From the NCBI GenBank assembly GCA_021783235.1, contig JAJXUD010000005.1:1-64000 (forward strand): a stretch of DNA of 64,000 nt, in the 5' to 3' direction. The stretch comes from Myxococcales bacterium (GTDB taxonomy: Bacteria; Myxococcota; Myxococcia; Myxococcales; JAKAPL01). The notes beneath the pieces were generated by a model. It made no database searches. It was not told the origin of the DNA and saw only the letters and a program-made list of their open reading frames with translations. The first letter of the stretch is position 1, and each line of letters starts with the position of its first letter. Positions 38,420 to 46,694 of the stretch are shown here, piece by piece. Position numbers and translations under genes: made by a program.

Positions 38420-39583
38420 TCAGACGAGCCGCGCGCAGAGCTCGCCGTGGAGGTCGAGCCCCCGCTCGGTCAGCGCGAGCCGATCCCGAGAGAGGCTCGC
38501 GAGGCCGAGCTCGGCGAGAGGCCGCGCGCGCTCGCGGAGCGCCGCCGCGTCCGCCCCACCGAAGGCCGCGGCGAAGGCCGCGAGGTCGAGCCCTTCGACC
38601 AGCCGGAGGCCGAGGAAGATCCGCTCCGATCGGCGTGCGTCCCGGTCGAGCGGATCGCGCTCGCCCGGCGGCAGCTCACCGCGCTCGAGCGACTCGAAGT
38701 AGGGACCGGTGGGGCGCGCGTTGGTGTAGCGCCCGGTGGCGAGCGCCCCCGCCGCGCCCACCCCGAGCCCGAGGTACGGCTCGGCGAGCCAGTAGCCGAG
38801 GTTGTGGCGCGCGCGGTGCCCCTCGCGCGCGTGGTTCGAGATCTCGTAGCGCGGCAAGCCCCCCGAGGCGAGCTCTTCGCGAACCGCCCCGCCCATTGCC
38901 GCCTGGTCGTCCGCGTCCGGCAGCCGCAGGCGACCGCTCCGCGCGAGGCGCGCCATCGGCACCTCGACGGCCAGCTCGTCGAGCGTCAGCGCGTAGGCCG
39001 AGACATGGGGGACGCCGAGCGACGCCGTCCGGCGCGCGTCGCTCGCCGCGCCCTCGATCGTCTGCCCGCGGGCGCCATAGATGAGGTCGACCGAGACGCT
39101 CGCGAAGCCGGCCTCGAGCGCGGCCCCGACCGCGCGAGACGCCTCCTCGCCCCGGTGGCGCCGCCCGAGCGCCTTGAGCGTGGCGTCGTCGAACGACTGA
39201 ACCCCCAAAGAGATCCGCGTGACGCCCGCCGCGCGGATGGCCGCGAAGCGATCCGCGGCGCCGTCCTCGGGGTTCGCCTCGAGCGAGACCTCCGCCCCTT
39301 CGGAGAGGCCGAGCCGCCGGTCGATCGCCTCGAGGATCCGGGCGAAGAAGGCCGGTTCCCAGAGCGACGGCGTGCCACCCCCGAAGAAGACGCTCCGCGC
39401 CGGCCCGAGGGGCGCGAAGCCGTCCGCGCGCCGATCGAGCTCGGCGAGCACGGCGGCGGCGTAGCGCTCGCCGGGGATGGTTCGCGCCACCTCCACCGCG
39501 AAGTCGCAGTAGGGACAGTGCGAGAGGCAGTAGGGAAAATGAATGTAGACGCCGAGGGACGCGGCTACTTCCCCGCCGGCCAC
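38420..39583 (-). CDS. hemW: radical SAM heme chaperone HemW (coproporphyrinogen oxidase-like)
   Basis: The 387-residue product has the radical SAM cluster motif CLSHCPYC (Cys19, Cys23, Cys26) after GVYIHFPY. It also has the SAM-binding FFGGGTPSL, SLEANPED, RISLGVQSFDDATLKALGRRH and the C-terminal HemW-domain phrase EISNHAREGHRARHNLGYW. HemW proteins are distinguished from HemN by CX3CX2C followed by Asp/Phe instead of an extra Cys, as here (CDF). A GTG at 39583 is the only plausible start and overlaps the upstream lipoprotein gene by 19 bp. Its stop abuts the stop of the convergent DUF3857 gene. Confidence 0.92.
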   Translation of the reverse strand: MAGGEVAASLGVYIHFPYCLSHCPYCDFAVEVARTIPGERYAAAVLAELDRRADGFAPLGPARSVFFGGGTPSLWEPAFFARILEAIDRRLGLSEGAEVSLEANPEDGAADRFAAIRAAGVTRISLGVQSFDDATLKALGRRHRGEEASRAVGAALEAGFASVSVDLIYGARGQTIEGAASDARRTASLGVPHVSAYALTLDELAVEVPMARLARSGRLRLPDADDQAAMGGAVREELASGGLPRYEISNHAREGHRARHNLGYWLAEPYLGLGVGAAGALATGRYTNARPTGPYFESLERGELPPGERDPLDRDARRSERIFLGLRLVEGLDLAAFAAAFGGADAAALRERARPLAELGLASLSRDRLALTERGLDLHGELCARLV

Positions 39584-40539
39584 TGGCCATCCACGCAATC
39601 GATCTCCGGGCCGCCCCCCGGCAGGAAGAAGCCGAGCATCACGCACATCTCCTCTGGGAATGAAACGACCGAGGGGCCCGAGTTGATCCATTCGCAGTGC
39701 GTGTGCAGCGTGTCGCCCGAGTGAAGCTGGAACATCGAGCTCTCGGGGAACGACTCCATCACTGGGTTGAACTGCTCGTCGGCGGTCCAGGTCGGGTCGG
39801 AGATGAGCTGCGCCTTCGTTCCGTCGGGATGGATCACCTCGGTGTAGGCCGAGACGCCGAGGCCGTGCATGTGCTCGGCGACGAGGAAGAAGTCGAGGTC
39901 CTGCTGCACGGGGCAGCTCCGATCGGCCGACTGCGGGCTGCTGTCGTTCGGCTGGAGCTCGAACTGCGTGTCCACGTTGGTGAAGAAACCCGCCGCCTGG
40001 TAGCGCGGGGACGGATCGGCGTACTCGATGTCGATGACCCCTTCCCCCTGAGCCGCCTGGCTGCTCGTGTCGATGAAGTGGGTGTTGAACATGAGCGACT
40101 CGCCCTGGTGCAGCTCGAAGGCGACTCCCGAGGGCAGCTTCTCGAAGATGTCGGCGGTCCCTTCGCCCCCGATGGCGCCGAGGAAGCGGACCGAGAGCAT
40201 GTCGTCGTTCGTACAGGGCCGGCTCGTGCCGACCGGCGCGGTCATGGAGGTGGCGTAGACCGCGATGTGGTGGCCGAAGGTCGACTGCTCTCCCCGGACG
40301 TCCAGCACCAGCTGGTCTGCGGCCGCGGGCCCCGCGACGTACTGGCACCAGATCTGATCCTGCCCCGGCCCGATGTCGACGACGGGCGTCACGTAGCGCG
40401 TGTAGCCCGCCGGAGCGGGCGGGGGATCGAAGCCCGGGATGTACTGGCTGGCCTGCGTGGCGGACGCGGGTCCCGCCCCCTTGCCACAGGCGGCGAGAAG
40501 CGCCGCACAGCCCACGCACCAGAGGATCGACCGCCCCAT
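39565..40539 (-). CDS. copper type II monooxygenase-like lipoprotein
   Basis: The 324-residue product is a predicted lipoprotein (SILWCVGCAALLAACGKG, Cys18). It contains the layout of PHM/DBH-type copper monooxygenases: FGHHIAVYAT (His90-His91, CuH-type site), FNTHFIDTS, and AEHMHGLGVSAYTEV (His-Met-His, CuM-type site). Bacterial relatives are mostly uncharacterised and many may bind copper without known substrate. A strong GAGGAGG lies about 7 bases before the ATG at 40539. It follows a Cys-rich lipoprotein gene and overlaps hemW, so the three may be one transcript. Catalysis is inferred from the His motifs only. Confidence 0.8.
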   Translation of the reverse strand: MGRSILWCVGCAALLAACGKGAGPASATQASQYIPGFDPPPAPAGYTRYVTPVVDIGPGQDQIWCQYVAGPAAADQLVLDVRGEQSTFGHHIAVYATSMTAPVGTSRPCTNDDMLSVRFLGAIGGEGTADIFEKLPSGVAFELHQGESLMFNTHFIDTSSQAAQGEGVIDIEYADPSPRYQAAGFFTNVDTQFELQPNDSSPQSADRSCPVQQDLDFFLVAEHMHGLGVSAYTEVIHPDGTKAQLISDPTWTADEQFNPVMESFPESSMFQLHSGDTLHTHCEWINSGPSVVSFPEEMCVMLGFFLPGGGPEIDCVDGQWPAGK

Positions 40540-40561
40540 GAGACGCCTCCTCGAGAACTCG

Positions 40562-40996
40562 TCAGCCCGCGTCGCCGCTGCCGCCGTCGGCGGCGGGGTA
40601 CGCCGGACAGATCCCCGCGTCGTTCGCCGCGCACTCGAGCGGGATGCAGGCCTGCCCCTGGTAGCAACAGGCGCCGCTCCCGCAGGCCGCGTTGCTCGGA
40701 CAGCCGATGGAGATACAGAACTTGGCGTTGGTCTGGGTGGGCTCGAGGTCGACGGCGCAGACCAGGTTCGCGCCGTTCGGGTAGCCGGCGCACTCGCCAC
40801 CGCCCTGGGAGCAATAGGCGCCGATGTTCGATGCGTTGCCCGTCGAGCAGGCCGACGGAGAGCAGCTGCCAACGGGCGACGCGACGCAGCCCGTCCCGGC
40901 ATCGGCCGCGGGCCCCGCGTCCCGCGGCCGAGAACCAGCCGCGCCGCCGCAGGCAACGAGCGCAATGACCAGAATCAAGCCGCTGAGTTGGCGCAT
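40562..40996 (-). CDS. small Cys-rich lipoprotein
   Basis: The 144-residue product has a clear lipoprotein signal (MRQLSGLILVIALVACGG, Cys16), a Pro/Ala/Asp linker, and a C-terminal half with 14 or more Cys in short loops (CSPSACSTGN, CPSNAACGSGACCYQGQACI). It ends in the Ala-Asp-Gly-rich style common to the secreted proteins in this window. It is separated by 22 bp from the copper-monooxygenase-like lipoprotein gene and is probably co-transcribed with it. The Cys pattern resembles the disulfide-rich tail domains of myxobacterial surface proteins. No function is assigned. Confidence 0.72.
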   Translation of the reverse strand: MRQLSGLILVIALVACGGAAGSRPRDAGPAADAGTGCVASPVGSCSPSACSTGNASNIGAYCSQGGGECAGYPNGANLVCAVDLEPTQTNAKFCISIGCPSNAACGSGACCYQGQACIPLECAANDAGICPAYPAADGGSGDAG

Positions 40997-41070
40997 GCTC
41001 TAGCGAAACAGCACATCAGGGACGGAAGTTCAAGCCCTCGCCGAGGAGCTGATCCCGCTCGGCGCCGTCG

Positions 41071-43101
41071 CTACTTCGCGAGGTCGATCTCGATGGTCGT
41101 GTCATCGCCGAGCTGCGCCCGGAGCCGGTCGAGCTCCCGCCGAAGCAGCTCGTTCTGGCCCCGTTGCGCCTCGAGATCCGCTTGCAGCTTGCGGACGGCG
41201 GGATCGGCCTTGCCGGCCGGCGCGGAGGCAGCCTGCTTGGCCCGCAGCGCCTTGAGCTCCGCGGAGACGTCCGAGAGCCGCACCCGCAGGGAGGCGAGCT
41301 CCTTGTCGCTCGCCGCCGCGGCGGGCTTCGGCGCCGGGGCCTGCTCGAGCTGCTGGGTCAGCGAGGCGACCCGGGCGTCCCGTTCGTGGAGCTGCTGGGA
41401 GAGGGCGGCGATCTGGGAGGCGAGGTCGTCCTGCAGCTCCTCGCGCCCGCTTCGCGCCCGCTCGAGCTCGGCGCGCAGCCCCGCGGTCTCTTCCTCCCGG
41501 GACGACAGATCGGCCTCGAGCTGGACGATTCGACCCTCGAGCTGGGCCGCCCGCGCCTGCCACTCGCGGTCGGACTCCTGGAGGGCGTCGAGCTGCCCCT
41601 TCGTCTCGAACAGCTCGCTCGAGGCCTCCGCGAGCCGCTGCTCGGCGCCATGCCGCTCGCCCTCCGACGCCTCGAGATCGACCTTGGCCTTGGCCTCGAG
41701 GGCCGCGAGCCTCTCCTCGAGCTCCTTGGCCCGTCCCAGCGCATCGTCCCGCGCCTTCTCGAGCTCGGGAAGCTTCCCGCGGAGCGACTCGAGCTCGCCA
41801 GTCAGCTCGGCCGCGATGGCCCGGGCGCCCTCGAGCGCGCCCTCGAGCTCGACGAGCCGCGCGGCCTCGGCCTCGGCGCGCGCCCGTTCGGCGTCGAGGT
41901 CGGCGGCCACCGATCCCGAGCGGGCGCGCTCCGCGTCGATCTCCTGCCGCGAGGCCTCGAGCTCGCCCTGCAGCGCGGCGACCTCGATCTTCGCCTCCGA
42001 GAGCTTCTCGTTCGTCTCGGCGAAGCGCCCCCGCTCATCGGCGAGCGACGCCTCGAGCTCAGCCGCCGCCTTGCCCCGCTGCTCCAGCTCGCCCGAGAGC
42101 CGCTCGTTCTCCTGCCCGAGATGCTCGGCCTCTTCCTGCAAGAGCCGGAGCCGCTGATCGGCCTCGGCGAGGCGCGCCGCCCAGTCCTGCTCGGCCCGCT
42201 CGCGCTCGCGCAGCGCCTCGTTCGTCAGCTCCGAGAGGCTCTGCGCCCGCTCGACCGACTCTGCCTTGGCGCCCTGGGCCTCCTCGAGCTCCTTCTCGAG
42301 CGCCTGGAGCCGCTGCGACGCCTGGGCGAGCTGCGCCTCGAGCGAGCGCTTCGCCTCGGCGAGCTGCGCGCTCGAGGTCCGAGCGCCCGCGAGCTCCTGG
42401 TCGAGCGACTGGAGCGCCTCCTGGGCCTGCCCGAAGGCCTGTTTCGCCCGGGCGAGCAGCTCGTCCTTCGCCTTCACCCGGTCGCGGAAGAAGGCGAGCT
42501 TCTCTTCGGGCGAGCCGCCGAGGGAGGCCCGCGGCTCCGGGGCCGCGTCGGCGAAAGGGTCGGCGATGCGCGGCCGCGCCGTCGCCTGCCCAGCGGAGAG
42601 CCGGAGCGGCGGTGGACCTGCGGGAGCGGCGAGCGGCGGCGGGGCCCGCGTGGCGTCGTCGACGATGTCGAGGAGATCCTCGGTCGAGAGCTCCTCGGGC
42701 GAGCCGCTGCCCGAAGGCGCCTCCTCCCACCCGAGGCTCACGAGCGAGGCGGCGCGCCTCACGAGCTCGGACGGGTCGGCCCCGGGCGCGAGGTAGTCGT
42801 TCGCTGGGGTCTTGCTCGCCCGGTGGGCCTCGGTGGCGGCGGCGTCCTGCGCCCCGGGCACGAGCACGATGGGGACGTCCGCGAGCCCCGGCGCGCGCCG
42901 CAGCCGGTTGCAGAACGAGAAGCCGCTCATGTCGGGCAAGGCCGAGGCGACCACGAAGAGATCGGGGCGCGCGGCGCGCGCCTTGGCGAGCGCCTTCTCG
43001 CCGTCGGGAAGCGAGGCCACCGAGGCGCCCGCGGCCTGGAGCGCCCGGCCAAAGGCCTCGGCTCGCGCGAGATCCGGTTCGACGAGGACGATGGTCTTCA
43101 A
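41071..43101 (-). CDS. pseudo-receiver plus long coiled-coil protein (FrzS/AglZ-like)
   Basis: The 676-residue product begins with a receiver-like domain (1-122: KTIVLVEPDLARAEAF, PDMSGFSFCNRLRR). The phospho-accepting Asp position is Ala/Ser (LFVVASALPDMSG), so it is probably not phosphorylated. After a Pro-rich linker (about 150-190), residues about 195-650 form one long Glu/Ala/Leu/Arg heptad coiled coil. It ends LGDDTTIEIDLAK. In Myxococcus xanthus, FrzS and AglZ share this layout and act as polarity and motility adaptors. The start is TTG at 43101, about 30 bases from a candidate promoter. Polarity function is inferred from architecture only; coiled coils are easily confused. Confidence 0.82.
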   Translation of the reverse strand: MKTIVLVEPDLARAEAFGRALQAAGASVASLPDGEKALAKARAARPDLFVVASALPDMSGFSFCNRLRRAPGLADVPIVLVPGAQDAAATEAHRASKTPANDYLAPGADPSELVRRAASLVSLGWEEAPSGSGSPEELSTEDLLDIVDDATRAPPPLAAPAGPPPLRLSAGQATARPRIADPFADAAPEPRASLGGSPEEKLAFFRDRVKAKDELLARAKQAFGQAQEALQSLDQELAGARTSSAQLAEAKRSLEAQLAQASQRLQALEKELEEAQGAKAESVERAQSLSELTNEALRERERAEQDWAARLAEADQRLRLLQEEAEHLGQENERLSGELEQRGKAAAELEASLADERGRFAETNEKLSEAKIEVAALQGELEASRQEIDAERARSGSVAADLDAERARAEAEAARLVELEGALEGARAIAAELTGELESLRGKLPELEKARDDALGRAKELEERLAALEAKAKVDLEASEGERHGAEQRLAEASSELFETKGQLDALQESDREWQARAAQLEGRIVQLEADLSSREEETAGLRAELERARSGREELQDDLASQIAALSQQLHERDARVASLTQQLEQAPAPKPAAAASDKELASLRVRLSDVSAELKALRAKQAASAPAGKADPAVRKLQADLEAQRGQNELLRRELDRLRAQLGDDTTIEIDLAK

Positions 43102-43137
43102 ACCGGCGGCGCCGCTCCCGTGAAGGTCCAGCCCACG

Positions 43138-43166
43138 AATCTACCAGCCTCCCGCCGGCGCCCCAA
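43138..43166 (-). promoter_or_regulatory. candidate promoter of the coiled-coil gene (TTGGGG-N17-TAGATT)
   Basis: On the minus strand TTGGGG (43166-43161), 17 bases, TAGATT (43143-43138). Predicted start is about 30 bases before the TTG initiation codon. Confidence 0.45.
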
Positions 43167-43192
43167 GCCCTCCAGGCCGTCTGGGGCGGCTA

Positions 43193-43221
43193 TTGACCGG
43201 GCGGGGGGAGGCCGTTAGAAG
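43193..43221 (+). promoter_or_regulatory. candidate promoter of the preA-like gene (TTGACC-N17-TAGAAG)
   Basis: TTGACC (43193-43198), 17 bases, TAGAAG (43216-43221). Start is expected near 43228, leaving about 23 bases that include GGGGGAG before the ATG at 43251. It is divergent from the coiled-coil promoter, with about 26 bp between the two -35 boxes. Confidence 0.5.
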
Positions 43222-43250
43222 CCGAGCCTTCCCGCCGCCGGGGGGAGCAC

Positions 43251-44351
43251 ATGGCCACGGAGCTGAGCGTCACCTCCACCCGCATCCGCTTCGACAACCC
43301 GTTCCTGCTGGGCTCCGGCCCGCCCGGGACCAACGCGAGAGTCATCGCGAAGTCCTACGACCTCGGCTGGGGCGGGGTCGTCTGCAAGACCATCAGCCTC
43401 GACGCGAGCAAGGTGGTGAACACCGCGCCGCGCTACGGCAAGCTCGAGGCGCGCGAGACCGGCGAGGTGGTCGGCTTCGAGAACATCGAGCTCATCTCCG
43501 ATCGCGACTTCGACAGCTGGCGGCGCGAGCTGCGCGAGCTCAAGCGCGACTATCCGCACAAGGTGCTGATCGCCTCCATCATGGAGGAGTACCGCAAGGA
43601 GGCCTGGCAGGAGATCGTCCGGGCGATCCAGGAGACGGGCGTCGACGGCCTCGAGCTCAACCTCTCGTGCCCTCACGGCCTCCCCGAGCGGCGCATGGGG
43701 ATGGCGATGGGCGAGGACCCGGCGCTGGTGCGCGAGGTGGTCGCCTGGGTCCACGAGGTCGCGACGATCCCCGTCTGGGCGAAGCTGACCCCGAACGTCG
43801 GCAACGTGGTCGATCCGGCGACGGCGGCGCTCGAGGGCGGCGCCGACGGCCTCTCGCTCATCAACACGATCCTCTCGATCGTCGGGGTGAACCTCGCGAC
43901 GCTGCGCCCGATGCCGACGGTCGAGGGCTACACGGTCCCCGGCGGCTACTCCGGGCAGGCGGTCCGCCCCATCGCGCTGCGGCACGTGATGGAGGTGGCC
44001 CGGGCGCACCCCGGCGTCGCCCTCTCGGGCATGGGCGGGATCGAGACCGGCGGCCACGCGGTGCAGTTCATGCTGCTCGGCGCCAGCACGGTCCAGGTCT
44101 GCACGGGCGCGATGCTGCGGGGCTACGAGATCATCGCCGAGCTGAAAGACGAGCTCTCGCGCTTCATGACCGACCACGGCTTTGGACGCGTCGCCGACTT
44201 CGTGGGCAAGAGCCTCCCCTACTTCACGACCCACGCCGACCTCGTCGGGCGGCAGGCGGCCGCGAAGGAGGCGCGCGCCGGCAAGCGCCACCGAGACGAC
44301 GAGTGGCAGGGCGCGATCGCAAAGGAGACCGACGCGCTGACCGCGAAGTAG
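43251..44351 (+). CDS. preA: dihydropyrimidine dehydrogenase catalytic subunit (PreA-like), without ferredoxin module
   Basis: The 366-residue FMN TIM-barrel protein matches the dihydropyrimidine dehydrogenase family: FDNPFLLGSGPPGTN, WGGVVCKTIS, NLSCPHG, VWAKLTPNVGNVVDPATAALEGGADG, GGYSGQAVRPIALR and SGMGGIETGG. It would reduce uracil or thymine to the 5,6-dihydro form. E. coli PreA (about 410 residues) ends in two 4Fe-4S motifs, but this protein ends after the barrel with a Lys/Arg-rich tail and no CxxCxxC. The mobile-loop Cys of mammalian enzymes (GLACGQDP) is Met here (GMAMGEDP). No PreT gene is in the window. Downstream genes complete the pathway. Confidence 0.87.
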   Translation: MATELSVTSTRIRFDNPFLLGSGPPGTNARVIAKSYDLGWGGVVCKTISLDASKVVNTAPRYGKLEARETGEVVGFENIELISDRDFDSWRRELRELKRDYPHKVLIASIMEEYRKEAWQEIVRAIQETGVDGLELNLSCPHGLPERRMGMAMGEDPALVREVVAWVHEVATIPVWAKLTPNVGNVVDPATAALEGGADGLSLINTILSIVGVNLATLRPMPTVEGYTVPGGYSGQAVRPIALRHVMEVARAHPGVALSGMGGIETGGHAVQFMLLGASTVQVCTGAMLRGYEIIAELKDELSRFMTDHGFGRVADFVGKSLPYFTTHADLVGRQAAAKEARAGKRHRDDEWQGAIAKETDALTAK

Positions 44352-44418
44352 CCCCTCGACCGCGCGCGGCCGTGCGGGCCGTGCTCGCGCCGGGGGACCG
44401 AGAGGCGGAGGAGATCCC

Positions 44419-45897
44419 ATGGAGACGATCGCGAACCTCATCGACGGGCGCTGGCTGCCGGCACGCTCGGGCAAGACGCAGATCACCGTGAACCCGGCCG
44501 ACGCGCGCCGGCAGGTCGCGGTGGCGCCCGTCTCGGGCGTGGAGGAGATCGAGGCCGCGGTCGCCGCCGCGAAGCGGGCCCAGCCCGCCTGGGCGCGCAC
44601 GCCGGTGCCGCAGCGGGGCGCGGTCCTGGCCCGGGCCGCGAGACTCCTCGAGGAGCGCAAGGAGGCGGTCGCCCGCGCCATGACGATCGAGGAGGGGAAG
44701 ACCCTCGCCGAGTCGCGCGGCGAGGTCGACAAGGCGATCCGGCTGCTCGAGTTCACCGCGGGCGACGGCCGCCGCCCGATCGGCGAGGTCATCCCCTCGG
44801 AGATCGCCGGCACCTTCGCCTACACGACGCGCACCCCAGTCGGCGTCGTCGCCGCCATCTGCCCCTGGAACTTCCCGATCTGCATCCCCGTCTGGAAGCT
44901 CGCCCCCGCGCTCCTCGCCGGCAACGCGGCGATCTTCAAGCCCGCGACCGCGACCCCCTGGACCGGCATGCTCGTCGCGAAGCTGTTCGAGGACGCGGGC
45001 GTGCCCGCGGGCGTGCTCGCCTTCGTCACCGGCCCCGGCGGCGCCATCGGCCAGGCGATCGTCGAGCAGCCCGAGATCCGCGCCCTCTCCTTCACCGGCA
45101 GCAACGAGGTGGGGCAGCGGCTCCACGCCGACGGCGCCCGGCTCGGCAAGAAGGTCCAGTGCGAGATGGGCGGCAAGAACGCCCTCGTCGTCCTGGACGA
45201 CGCCGACGTCGAGCTGGCCGCGGCGGCCACGGTCCAGGGCGCCTTCGGATCGACCGGACAGCGCTGCACGGCCACCTCTCGGGCGGTGGTCGACCGGAGG
45301 CTCGTCGAGCCGTTCACGCGCCGCGTCGTCGAGCTCGCCCGCGCGCTGCGAGTCGGCGACGGGCTCGGCGCCGGCGTGCAGATGGGCCCCTCGGTGGACG
45401 AGCGGCAGATGAAGGTCGTCCTGTCGGGCATCGAGGCGGGCAAGCGCGAGGGGGCGAGGCTCCTCTGCGGCGGCGAGCGGCTCCTCGGGCCCGAGCACGA
45501 GCACGGCTTCTTCGTCGCCCCGACGGTCTTCGGCGGCGTGCGCGCCGAGATGTCGCTCGCCCAGGAGGAGCTCTTCGGACCGGTGCTCGCGATCCTCGAG
45601 GCCTCGGGCGACGACGAGGCGCTCGAGATCGCGAACGGCACCCGCTACGGGCTCACCGCCTCGGTCTACACGCGCGACCTCTCGCGGGCCCAGCGCTTCG
45701 CGGACGGCCTCGAGGCCGGCATGATCCACGTGAACAACCCCACCGTCGGCGGCGAGGCGCAGCTCCCCTTCGGCGGCGTCAAGGCCACCGGCGTCGGCGC
45801 CCGCGAGATGGGGCGGGCCGCCTGGGACTTCTACAGCGAGGTGAAGACGGTCTACGTCGACACCACCGGCGCCGCGCGCCAGGGCAACCTGTACTGA
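44419..45897 (+). CDS. NAD(P)-dependent aldehyde dehydrogenase
   Basis: The 492-residue ALDH-superfamily enzyme has the oxyanion Asn in ICPWNFPICIP, Lys in AAIFKPATATPWT, the nucleotide-binding SFTGSNEVGQR, general base Glu249 (CEMGGKN) and nucleophile Cys283 (STGQRCTATSR). It is closest in wording to succinic/2-oxoglutarate-semialdehyde dehydrogenases. In this neighbourhood it could oxidise malonic or methylmalonic semialdehyde formed by the aminotransferase encoded at 51.8 kb, but the CoA-acylating signature was not recognised, so the substrate is unsettled. It lies 67 bp after the preA-like gene, same strand, and is probably co-transcribed. Confidence 0.9.
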   Translation: METIANLIDGRWLPARSGKTQITVNPADARRQVAVAPVSGVEEIEAAVAAAKRAQPAWARTPVPQRGAVLARAARLLEERKEAVARAMTIEEGKTLAESRGEVDKAIRLLEFTAGDGRRPIGEVIPSEIAGTFAYTTRTPVGVVAAICPWNFPICIPVWKLAPALLAGNAAIFKPATATPWTGMLVAKLFEDAGVPAGVLAFVTGPGGAIGQAIVEQPEIRALSFTGSNEVGQRLHADGARLGKKVQCEMGGKNALVVLDDADVELAAAATVQGAFGSTGQRCTATSRAVVDRRLVEPFTRRVVELARALRVGDGLGAGVQMGPSVDERQMKVVLSGIEAGKREGARLLCGGERLLGPEHEHGFFVAPTVFGGVRAEMSLAQEELFGPVLAILEASGDDEALEIANGTRYGLTASVYTRDLSRAQRFADGLEAGMIHVNNPTVGGEAQLPFGGVKATGVGAREMGRAAWDFYSEVKTVYVDTTGAARQGNLY

Positions 45898-45908
45898 CGG
45901 CCGATCCC

Positions 45909-46646
45909 GTGAGCCGCGCGCCGCTCGCCCGGGGGGGCCGGAGCGCGCCCCGCGTGCGCCTGGTGCTCGTCCGGCCGCGGAACGCCGAGAACGTCGGCGC
46001 CGCGGCCCGGGCGATGAAGAACTTCGGCCTCTCCGACTGGGCCTTCGTCGCCCCCGCCTTCGAGGAGCTCGGGCCGGCGCGCAAGCTCGCGGTCCACGCG
46101 GGCGAGCTGCTCGACGCCGCCCGCGCGGTGCCGACCCTCGAGGAGGCGGTGGCCGGCTGCGGCTTCGTGGTCGCCACCGGTTCGCGCCGGCGCGAAGGGC
46201 GGCCGCGCCTCTCGCCGCGCGACTTCGCCCGCGAGGCCGTGCGCCGGGGCCTCGAGGCGCCCGTGGCCCTCGTCTTCGGCGGCGAGCGGAGCGGCCTCAC
46301 GAACGCCGAGATGGACCGCTGCCACGCGCTGTCCGCGGCGCCCACCGACGAGGCGCAGCCGTCCCTGAACCTCTCTCAGGCCGTGCTGCTCTACGCCTAC
46401 GAGCTGCGCGTCGCCGCGCTCGAGGCCGAGCCGCCTCCCCCCGCGCCGGGCCCCAGGCCCGCGCTCACCGAGGATCTCGCCGCGCTCGAGGCCGCCCTCG
46501 CCGCGGCGCTCCGGGCGAGCGGCTTCCTCGTCCAGCCCGGCCGCCACGCGAGCCGCGACCTCCTCGCCACCCTCGTCCGCGCCCGCCTCTCGGCCCGCGA
46601 GGCGCGGCTCTGGGAGAAGGCGCTGCGCTCGCTGGCGCGCGGCTGA
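45909..46646 (+). CDS. TrmH/SpoU-family RNA 2'-O-methyltransferase (TrmJ-like)
   Basis: The 245-residue SPOUT protein shows motif 1 RPRNAENVGAAARAMKNFG, motif 2 VALVFGGERSGLTNAEMDRC and motif 3 SLNLSQAVLLYAYELR, followed by an 80-residue C-terminal helical extension as in TrmJ (tRNA Cm32/Um32). The start is GTG at 45909, 11 bp after the aldehyde dehydrogenase stop. It has no obvious metabolic link to pyrimidine breakdown and probably shares the transcript by chance. The exact RNA target (tRNA versus rRNA) cannot be told from sequence alone. Confidence 0.9.
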   Translation: MSRAPLARGGRSAPRVRLVLVRPRNAENVGAAARAMKNFGLSDWAFVAPAFEELGPARKLAVHAGELLDAARAVPTLEEAVAGCGFVVATGSRRREGRPRLSPRDFAREAVRRGLEAPVALVFGGERSGLTNAEMDRCHALSAAPTDEAQPSLNLSQAVLLYAYELRVAALEAEPPPPAPGPRPALTEDLAALEAALAAALRASGFLVQPGRHASRDLLATLVRARLSAREARLWEKALRSLARG

Positions 46647-46650
46647 AGAG

Positions 46651-46687
46651 CAGCGGGGACCCCGCCCAAAGGAGGGGACCCCGGCTG
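46651..46687. terminator. convergent hairpin between the methyltransferase and phosphoesterase genes
   Basis: CAGC-GGGG-A-CCCC (46651-46663) pairs with GGGG-A-CCCC-G-GCTG (46674-46687) with one mismatch and one bulge. It lies exactly between two convergent stops. There is no T-run, so any termination would be weak or factor-assisted. Confidence 0.4.
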
Positions 46688-46694
46688 GGGCGGC

